Shown here in pieces: positions 58,536 through 64,000 of a DNA stretch of 64,000 nt (position 1 is the stretch's first letter; the number at the start of each line of letters is the position of its first letter). Position numbers and translations under genes: made by a program. This stretch comes from Opitutaceae bacterium. Lineage in GTDB: Bacteria; Verrucomicrobiota; Verrucomicrobiia; Opitutales; Opitutaceae. The stretch is from assembly GCA_016715765.1 (NCBI GenBank), contig JADJZJ010000006.1, positions 93,630 through 157,629 on the forward strand, read 5' to 3'. The notes below the pieces were generated by a model, which saw only the letters and a list, made by a program, of their open reading frames with translations, was not told the origin of the DNA and searched no databases.

Positions 58536-59489
58536 ATGAGAATCATCGTCGCGGTGGCCGGGTTGGTTTCAGCGCAAAAACTTCGACTCAGCGCGGCCCT
58601 GGCCGGGCATGAGGTCGGGTACGTGGATGTCCAGGCCGCGCCCGACCAGGCCAGGGCGGCCGTGACGGAGGCGGAAATAATTTTCGGCAATGTTCCGGCC
58701 GGGTGGCTGGCGGGCGCAACACGGTTGCGGTGGGTGCAACTCGATTCGGCCGGCGTGGATGCGTACCTGGGGCTCAATGCCGCGCGGCCGGGTGCGCCGG
58801 TCCAGCTGACCAACCTGAGCGATTTCTACGGCCGCGCGGTGGCCGAGGTGGCGCTGGCCAGCATCCTGGCGTTCTACCGCCAGCTGCCCCGGCTTATGGC
58901 GGGGCAGCGCGAGGGGCGCTGGGTCAAAACCGAAGTGGAACCGGGGGTCGGCCAGTTGCACGGCGCGCCGGTCCTGGTGCTGGGCACGGGGGCGATCGGC
59001 CGGAGACTCATGACGCTGTTGCGTGCCTTTGAGTGTGAAGTGCGGGGATTCGCCCGGCGTTCGGCCGACGCGCAATTGCACACGCTGGCGGAACTCGACG
59101 CGGCGCTGCCTTCCGCCGCCGTGGTCATCAACACGCTGCCACACACCCCCGAAACGCAGGGTCTGCTCGGCCGCGAACGGTTGGCGCGCTTCGCGCCCTC
59201 GGCCCTGCTGGTCAACGTCGGGCGCGGCTCGGCGGTGGACGAGGCCGCACTGGTCGAGGCCCTGGACGCCGGCCGCCTGGGCGGTGCGGTGCTCGATGTC
59301 ACCCAAGTGGAACCCCTGCCGGCGGCCAGCCCGCTCTGGCAGCATCCGCGGGTCATCCTCACGCAGCATACGGGCGGCCGTTTCCCGCGGGAGTCCGAGG
59401 CGAAAATCGACGTGTTCCTGGGCAATTTTGCCCGGTTCACGCGCGGCGAACCATTGTCCGGCGCGGTGGATCCGTCCCGCGGCTACTGA
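58536..59489 (+). CDS. D-isomer-specific 2-hydroxyacid dehydrogenase
   Basis: A 317-residue NAD(P)-dependent dehydrogenase of the formate/glycerate dehydrogenase superfamily that interconverts a 2-oxoacid and a D-2-hydroxyacid in the cytoplasm. The nucleotide-binding loop is VLVLGTGAIGRRL (150-155), and the catalytic Arg230 (NVGRGSAVDE), Glu259 (QVEPLP) and His278 (TQHTGG) are all present. Substrate specificity (glyoxylate, hydroxypyruvate or another acid) cannot be read. It appears to be a single-gene unit. ATG 58536 gives MRIIVAVAGL. Confidence 0.87.
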   Translation: MRIIVAVAGLVSAQKLRLSAALAGHEVGYVDVQAAPDQARAAVTEAEIIFGNVPAGWLAGATRLRWVQLDSAGVDAYLGLNAARPGAPVQLTNLSDFYGRAVAEVALASILAFYRQLPRLMAGQREGRWVKTEVEPGVGQLHGAPVLVLGTGAIGRRLMTLLRAFECEVRGFARRSADAQLHTLAELDAALPSAAVVINTLPHTPETQGLLGRERLARFAPSALLVNVGRGSAVDEAALVEALDAGRLGGAVLDVTQVEPLPAASPLWQHPRVILTQHTGGRFPRESEAKIDVFLGNFARFTRGEPLSGAVDPSRGY

Positions 59490-59917
59490 CCGGCATTCGG
59501 TGCGCACCCAGGGCAGGTCGTAGTCGCCGAAAACGTAGTGCCGGCCTTCAGCCGGCACTGGCCTGGGCGACCGGCCCGGCCCCAAACGCTGGGCGCCCTG
59601 TGATCAAGCCGAGTCGAAGGGAGCCCGAACGCTAGAGATAATTGCCAAACACGATCGACACCTCGAGCACCATGGGCGTCGGAGTTCGGTCAATGCTTCC
59701 GGGTGTGCAGGTCCATTGCCGCACGGCTTCGACGGCTGAGGAGCATGGCGCGGCAATCGAGGCCTGGTGGAAGCAACAATTCGCCCTCATGGGCGACGTT
59801 TCGCAGTTCATGAATCTGTTCAAGCGGCGAGTCTCAGGTTCGGTTGCTGACAGTGTTCGGGCTCGCGAATTGTCACCGGGCGGTTCCGATCACGCGGGCG
59901 CGCCCCTGCGCCTGAAC
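59490..59917. other. Leader region of the third TonB receptor, with type G repeat
   Basis: Contains GTAGTGCCGGCCTTCAGCCG+GCACTGG (59538-59564), matching 39044. From 59642 the receptor's frame is open without a stop for 92 codons, but the predicted peptide (for example GAAIEAWWKQQFALMGDVSQ) looks unlike a receptor N-terminus. It may be a structured leader or the remnant of another gene. No cobalamin riboswitch core was found. Confidence 0.4.
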
Positions 59918-61846
59918 ATGAAATTGCCACACCTCACGCCCATGCTCCTTCTCCCGGTCCTGGCCCTGGCCCAGTCCGCCGGTGACGTGGTGAAACTGGA
60001 CCGCTATGTGGTGGTCGCCCCGCCGATTGTCGGGGAAACGCAGGTCGATTTCCTGGCCAGTGCGGTCACGGCCGTTTCCGAGCAGCAGCTGATCGAGCAG
60101 AACGCGCGCGATCTCCAGTCGGCCCTGCGCAAGGTGCCGGGCGTGGTGGTTTCCCACTTCAACCCCGTCGGCAGCTTCGGCGGCGGCGAAGGCGGCGCGA
60201 TCTTCATCCGCGGCATGGGGACGGCGCGGCCGGGCGCGGAGATCCAGCTCTCGATCGACGGCGTGCCGAGCTACAACAGCATCTGGACGCACCCGATCCT
60301 GGACATGCTGAACACCGACATCGCCCGCCGGATCGATGTCTACAAGGGCGCGCAGCCCGTGCTCTACGGCAACATGGCCTTCGCAGTCGTGGACCTTGCA
60401 CCCAAACAGCAGGAGCACGCGGGGCAAAGCGCGAAGGTCACACTGACCGCCGGCTCGTTCGGCACCTGGTCCGCGGCGGCGGAATCGGGCCATCGGGGCG
60501 GAGCGCTCGACACCTACGTGCTGGCCAGCGCCCGCGCGTCCGACGGTCATCGCGCGAATGCCGACGGGCGCCTGCGCGCCGGGTATGTCCGCCTCGGCTG
60601 GACCTTTGACGGGCACTGGTCGGCCCGCATCATCTACAATGGCACCAGCAATTATGCCGACGACCCCGGCCCGGATCCGGCCCTGGTGCCGCCGGCCCAG
60701 GTGTTCGGCAACGGGCGCTTTGCCGATGACAACGACCTGGTGGTGGCGACGGTTTCGCACCGTTTCGCGACATTCGAGGGCAGTCTCAAGGCCCACTTGA
60801 GCCAGGGTAAGCTCGATTGGACGGGCCAGTACCACGCGGCCTCCGGGCGGAATGAAAACGTCACGGTGACGGAATACGCGAACCGCGGCTTCAAGGCCCG
60901 GGAGATTTTCCGTCCCTGGGAAGGCACGGAAATCCTGGGCGGATTCGATCACGACACGATTGCCGGGCAGTACCGCACCGTCACCGGCGGGGTCGCCGGA
61001 AGTTTTCCGCGGGCCACGGTGCGGATCAATTCGGTCTACGCCGCGGCCAGCCGGAGCTGGGGGCTGGGGCGGGGGTGGACGTTGCGTCCCTCGCTCGGCG
61101 CACGGGCGCTGAACCACAGCGTGTTTGCGGATGAATTCGCACCGCAGGGCGGGGTGGTGGTGGGCGACGGCGCCACGGAGTTTCATTTTTCGGGCGCGCG
61201 CGGCGTCAATTATCCCGGGCTCTTCGTGATGGCGTTTCCCCCCGGGAACAACCGCCACCAGGAGCTGGCGGCGGAGACGGTGGAGCATTGGGAAATCGGC
61301 GTGAGCCGGCGCTGGGGCGCCGGCACCAAGGTGGAAATGAGTGTGTTTCGCGATGACGGGGCCGATCGCATCGTCACCTCCTATCCGCCCTTTCCTCCGG
61401 TGTGGAAGAACCTCACCGCCTTCCGCAGCGAGGGCATGGAGGGCGCGGTCACGTTTGCGCCCAATGAGGCCTGGTCCGTGTACGCCGCAGTCACGGTCAT
61501 GCGCGCGACGCCGGACGACCTGCCGTATGTGCCGGATTGGTCGGGCAGCCTCGGCTGGAACTGGCGCCTGACCCGGCAATTTCGTCTGAGCCTCGACGGC
61601 CAGTTCGTGGGCGGGCGCACCGTGTTGTCCAGGAATCGCGACCTCAACGCGCTGAATGCGTCGCGGCTCGGTTCGTATGTGCTGCTCAATGCGCGGCTGG
61701 CCTATGAATTCGACGCGAAGATGTGGGGCCTGGCGGGCGAATGCTTCGTGGCCGGAGAAAATCTCGGCGACGCCCGTTACCAGCAGAAGTTCGGCTATCC
61801 GATGCCCGGGGCGAATGGCACGGTGGGGGTGAGTTTCAGGTATTAA
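59918..61846 (+). CDS. TonB-dependent outer-membrane receptor (small type)
   Basis: A 642-residue receptor, about 200 residues shorter than the other two and in the size range of siderophore/vitamin B12 receptors. It has a signal peptide (MKLPHLTPMLLLPVLALAQS), TonB-box-like region VVKLDRYVVVAPP, plug (LQSALRKVPGVVVSHF, GAIFIRGMGTARPGAEIQLS, RIDVYKGAQPVLYGN) and a barrel ending VGVSFRY. It is not of the LSPF type. ATG 59918 is chosen because it is directly followed by the signal peptide; the frame is open to 59642. The ligand is unknown. Confidence 0.88.
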   Translation: MKLPHLTPMLLLPVLALAQSAGDVVKLDRYVVVAPPIVGETQVDFLASAVTAVSEQQLIEQNARDLQSALRKVPGVVVSHFNPVGSFGGGEGGAIFIRGMGTARPGAEIQLSIDGVPSYNSIWTHPILDMLNTDIARRIDVYKGAQPVLYGNMAFAVVDLAPKQQEHAGQSAKVTLTAGSFGTWSAAAESGHRGGALDTYVLASARASDGHRANADGRLRAGYVRLGWTFDGHWSARIIYNGTSNYADDPGPDPALVPPAQVFGNGRFADDNDLVVATVSHRFATFEGSLKAHLSQGKLDWTGQYHAASGRNENVTVTEYANRGFKAREIFRPWEGTEILGGFDHDTIAGQYRTVTGGVAGSFPRATVRINSVYAAASRSWGLGRGWTLRPSLGARALNHSVFADEFAPQGGVVVGDGATEFHFSGARGVNYPGLFVMAFPPGNNRHQELAAETVEHWEIGVSRRWGAGTKVEMSVFRDDGADRIVTSYPPFPPVWKNLTAFRSEGMEGAVTFAPNEAWSVYAAVTVMRATPDDLPYVPDWSGSLGWNWRLTRQFRLSLDGQFVGGRTVLSRNRDLNALNASRLGSYVLLNARLAYEFDAKMWGLAGECFVAGENLGDARYQQKFGYPMPGANGTVGVSFRY

Positions 61847-61875
61847 GGCCCATTCGCCAGTGTGTTTGCCTGCAA

Positions 61876-61938
61876 CTGTAGGAGCGGCTTTACGCCGCGA
61901 TGTTGCGCGCTCAATCGCGGCATAAAGCCGCTCCTACA
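61876..61938. repeat. Type A palindromic repeat, copy 6 (between convergent genes)
   Basis: CTGTAGGAGCGGCTTTACGC and its mirror around TGTTGCGCGCTCAA, 29 bp after the receptor stop and 26 bp before the stop of the converging gene. Confidence 0.88.
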
Positions 61939-61964
61939 TCAGGCCACCCTGACCGGCGCTCCGC

Positions 61965-62306
61965 TCACCGGGATTTCCGGTCGAGGGCGCGGATCAGGGC
62001 CTGATCGATTTCATTGGGGTCGAGACCCAATTGGTGGGCGCGGATGCCGGCGGCGACGATGCGGTCCACGACGTCGGCGGGGATGACTTCGTTGCCGGCC
62101 TTGGCCCGCATGTACGCACGAATGTGCGTCCAGAAGGCGGAGACACCCTCGCGGAGGATTTCGGAAATTGTGAAATTGGACACCGGGGAGGAGAGTTCCT
62201 CCGACAGCTTTTCCAGCTCCGCCCGGAGGTGCTCGCCGGGCCGGAAGCCGACGGATTTGTAATTGCTGAGCTTCTTGCGGATGGGATCGGGTGCCGCAGT
62301 GTTCAT
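61965..62306 (-). CDS. Hypothetical small protein, possibly ribbon-helix-helix-like
   Basis: 113 residues, starting MNTAAPDPIRKKLSNYKSVG. The first half (FRPGEHLRAELEKLSEEL, SNFTISEILREGVSAFWTHI) has the strand-helix-helix spacing of Arc/MetJ-type regulators, but I cannot assign a family. The second half is helical (IPADVVDRIVAAGIRAHQLG). No signal peptide or membrane segment. ATG 62306 is preferred to the longer open frame (62465), which runs through unrelated sequence. Confidence 0.5.
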   Translation of the reverse strand: MNTAAPDPIRKKLSNYKSVGFRPGEHLRAELEKLSEELSSPVSNFTISEILREGVSAFWTHIRAYMRAKAGNEVIPADVVDRIVAAGIRAHQLGLDPNEIDQALIRALDRKSR

Positions 62307-62504
62307 GGGCTTAGGGTTAAACCAGTTGAACAAGTAATACAAAGCTGACAAGCCGTATGGTGGCCAAGGAGTTAGTGCGGATGGAGTAATTTGATGCGTT
62401 CCAGCCATGGCGGAACCGGGAAGGCTCCGGGAGGTGAATGAGTCCGATGTAGCTGAGGTCACCAACCCAAGTGTTGGGACACCGGACCAGACCGGCGAAT
62501 CCTT

Positions 62505-62573
62505 TCCCGCGGATCACGCGGATAGTCGCGGATAATACCTCCGGCATCCGCGTCTCTCCGCGTGATCCGCGGC
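62505..62573. repeat. Type B palindromic repeat, copy 3
   Basis: CCCGCGGATCACGCGGATAG mirrored by CTCCGCGTGATCCGCGG, with the interior GCGGATAATACCTCCGGCAT shared with other copies. It occupies part of the 392-bp divergent gap 62307-62698, which contains no other clear feature. Confidence 0.8.
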
Positions 62574-62698
62574 CAAGACCGAAATCTGGACCAAGCCGGT
62601 TGGTTGCTGTCCAACGAAGTTTAGCAGCGATGAACTTTACGGAGGCACCGAATTTGAAGCAAAGCTGCGGGACAACAAACGCTCCTCCCGAAAAACCC

Positions 62699-63559
62699 AT
62701 GAATTTGCGAATCCCACTCCCTGCGCTCCTTCTCTGTCTTGTGGTGACGCTGGCGTCGGCTGACGCGCTCGCGGCTGTTTCCGCGGCGGGATCAGCGCCG
62801 GCCATGCGCCTGCCGGCGACGCCGATGCAGGAACCAAAGTTTGAGTGCCATGGGGTCTGCCAAATGGGCCAGACCCTCTACGCCTCGATCAGGGATGCGG
62901 TGACCGGGCGGTCAGAGTGGTGTGAACTGAACCGTGCGCTCGGCGGGTGGACGGTGACCGACATCAAACCGCACCAGGTCATTCTGCGGGACCGGAGGTC
63001 CGGCAAGGAGTTGGTCCTCAACAACACCGCGGCGGCGCCGGCCGAAATGGCCGCGGCGTCGGAGCCTGTGGCCAAAAGGAAGCCCTTTTCCAAGGCCTGG
63101 ATCAATTCCGAGGATAATCCGATGCTCCGGCATCTGCAGTCGCTGCCAACCGAAGTCGTCCAGGCCTGGCCCGAGCTTCCGGCGGACCAGAAAGCCGCCA
63201 TCATCGATTTCTACCGGAATCATGGCTGGCAATTGCTCGGGGCCGAATATGTGAACGGCAGCGGCACCTTCACCTGGAAGAATATCTATGAGGAGGAACG
63301 CAGTGCCGCCATTGCGGAGAACCGCCGCTTATATGAGCAGAGCCTGAGCCCGGAACAACTGGCCGCCTACCGGAGCATCAGACGCAATCCAATGATGAAT
63401 GTCCTCAACGGCCGGCTTACCCCCGAGCAGGAAGCGGAAGGCCGGCGTCGGCGGGCGGAGGCCGATAAGTTCCGGGACAGCCTCAGTGCAAAACAGCTCG
63501 AACAAATGAATGGCATCCCGGATTTCACCAAGAAACTTGGCGTTCCAGACGTCGATTAA
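62699..63559 (+). CDS. Exported protein of unknown function, 286 residues
   Basis: It begins with a clear Sec signal (MNLRIPLPALLLCLVVTLAS, cleavage near ALAA). The segment GWTVTDIKPHQVILRDRRSG resembles the periplasmic HR-type domain of GspC/PilP-like secretion proteins, where a short beta domain contains such an IxxxxVxLxxxG pattern; the similarity is too short to name it. The second half is helical and charged (LRHLQSLPTEVVQAWPELPA, LTPEQEAEGRRRRAEADKFR). The upstream open frame to 62471 comes from a type B repeat and is not included. Confidence 0.6.
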   Translation: MNLRIPLPALLLCLVVTLASADALAAVSAAGSAPAMRLPATPMQEPKFECHGVCQMGQTLYASIRDAVTGRSEWCELNRALGGWTVTDIKPHQVILRDRRSGKELVLNNTAAAPAEMAAASEPVAKRKPFSKAWINSEDNPMLRHLQSLPTEVVQAWPELPADQKAAIIDFYRNHGWQLLGAEYVNGSGTFTWKNIYEEERSAAIAENRRLYEQSLSPEQLAAYRSIRRNPMMNVLNGRLTPEQEAEGRRRRAEADKFRDSLSAKQLEQMNGIPDFTKKLGVPDVD

Positions 63560-63585
63560 CCCAACCCCAACCCCAAATACCAAAA

Positions 63586-64000
63586 ATGAAAATCCCAACG
63601 ATGGTCCGTTTCGTGTTAATGCTCGGATTGGTGCAGGCGACCGCCGCCCTTTGCTCGGCCGAAATCTACAAATGCATGACTTGGGTGGCGAATCAGCGCA
63701 CCATCGTCGGCATCGATGACCAGGATCGTGCGCGCTGTACCGGCGGGGGCCAGGTGCGCGTGGCCACCGTGACGGCCGAACCGTATGAAAACGTCGAGAT
63801 GAACCAAGACCTGGGAAATGTCGCAATGACCTTCCTGGTGGATGAGGCCGACTGGGATACCTACATCACGCAGAACTACGGGAACCGCTACCAAAACACC
63901 TACGTGTTTTTGAACTATCTGTCGGGCAGCCTATTCTGCAGTTGGTCATGCCCGACGCCGTATCAAGCCCTTGACTCCGTCGTGCCGGCATTTGAATGGG
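63586..64000 (+). CDS. Exported protein of unknown function (partial, runs off the window)
   Basis: 138 codons are visible. A signal peptide (MKIPTMVRFVLMLGLVQATA, cleavage near CSA) is followed by EIYKCMTWVANQRTIVGIDD and several cysteines (YKC, RARC, LFCSWSC) that could form disulfides. The mature N-terminus (EIYKC) recalls DUF4124-type proteins, but the remainder does not confirm it. It lies 26 bp after the preceding exported-protein gene and is probably co-transcribed with it. Confidence 0.55.
   Translation, partial: MKIPTMVRFVLMLGLVQATAALCSAEIYKCMTWVANQRTIVGIDDQDRARCTGGGQVRVATVTAEPYENVEMNQDLGNVAMTFLVDEADWDTYITQNYGNRYQNTYVFLNYLSGSLFCSWSCPTPYQALDSVVPAFEW

Noticed and set aside
59490..59917. 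Cobalamin riboswitch before the small TonB receptor
   Set aside because: The conserved B12-box core and GCCACTG-type segment could not be found by eye.
62471..62698. N-terminal extension of the exported protein gene
   Set aside because: It translates a type B repeat; the signal peptide begins cleanly at 62699.
1..64000. CRISPR array
   Set aside because: Repeats are dispersed palindromes of several families, not regularly spaced direct repeats, and no cas gene is present.

Overview
The window is 64 kb of high-GC bacterial chromosome, most likely from Verrucomicrobiota, family Opitutaceae. The reasons are indirect. Two large TonB-dependent receptors carry an N-terminal LSPF(E/H)V block. Five LacI-type regulators share an unusual recognition-helix sequence (VHFTTVGLALR). 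Many genes lack a clear Shine-Dalgarno sequence, and intergenic gaps are full of palindromic repeats. No rRNA or ribosomal protein gene is present to settle the taxonomy. No prophage, transposase or CRISPR array was seen.

Layout. Positions 1-2.6 kb hold divergent uvrC (5' part only) and cinA, with a 25-codon kinase remnant overlapping the uvrC start. Two small genes (GNAT, DUF1801) follow at 3.2-4.2 kb. Positions 4.5-14.9 kb (minus) are a tightly overlapping peptide/oligosaccharide ABC importer operon in which the solute-binding protein is fused to the OppB-type permease. The fusion gene is duplicated in tandem, and the promoter-proximal copy is broken by one amber codon. Positions 15-21 kb hold a sialidase-like protein, an MttB-family methyltransferase, a DAO-type flavoprotein and a GNAT protein. 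Positions 21-29 kb hold a TonB receptor, then an MFS transporter / DUF4434 / Tat-exported beta-propeller hydrolase operon. Positions 29-39 kb hold a LacI regulator and a seven-gene sugar operon (class II aldolase, PfkB kinase, E2, E1-alpha, PhyH oxygenase, E1-beta, cupin isomerase), preceded by a second PhyH gene and a DeoR regulator. Positions 39-48 kb hold a beta-helix glycanase, a second TonB receptor, a LacI regulator and a GH29 fucosidase. Positions 48-55 kb hold three tandem lacI paralogues, purC and a GH78 rhamnosidase. Positions 55-58 kb are a defence islet (MntA/HepT and AbiEi/AbiEii) next to tRNA-Glu. The last 6 kb hold a D-2-hydroxyacid dehydrogenase, a third TonB receptor and small exported or unknown proteins.

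How it works together (inference). Most of the window serves uptake and breakdown of complex deoxysugar-rich glycans: outer-membrane receptors import oligosaccharides; sialidase-like, fucosidase, rhamnosidase, beta-helix and propeller enzymes trim them; ABC and MFS carriers move products inward; the isomerase-kinase-aldolase-dehydrogenase operon could turn a released sugar into acetyl-CoA; and LacI/DeoR proteins adjust expression to the available sugar.

The most unusual signals are: several families of palindromic repeats at gene 3' ends, three of which supply the stop codon of the adjoining gene; two hairpins with the same core but different, still complementary arms; the SBP-permease fusion and its amber-interrupted twin; a dehydrogenase E2 with no visible subunit-binding domain; and an aldolase lacking the usual Asp-His pair.
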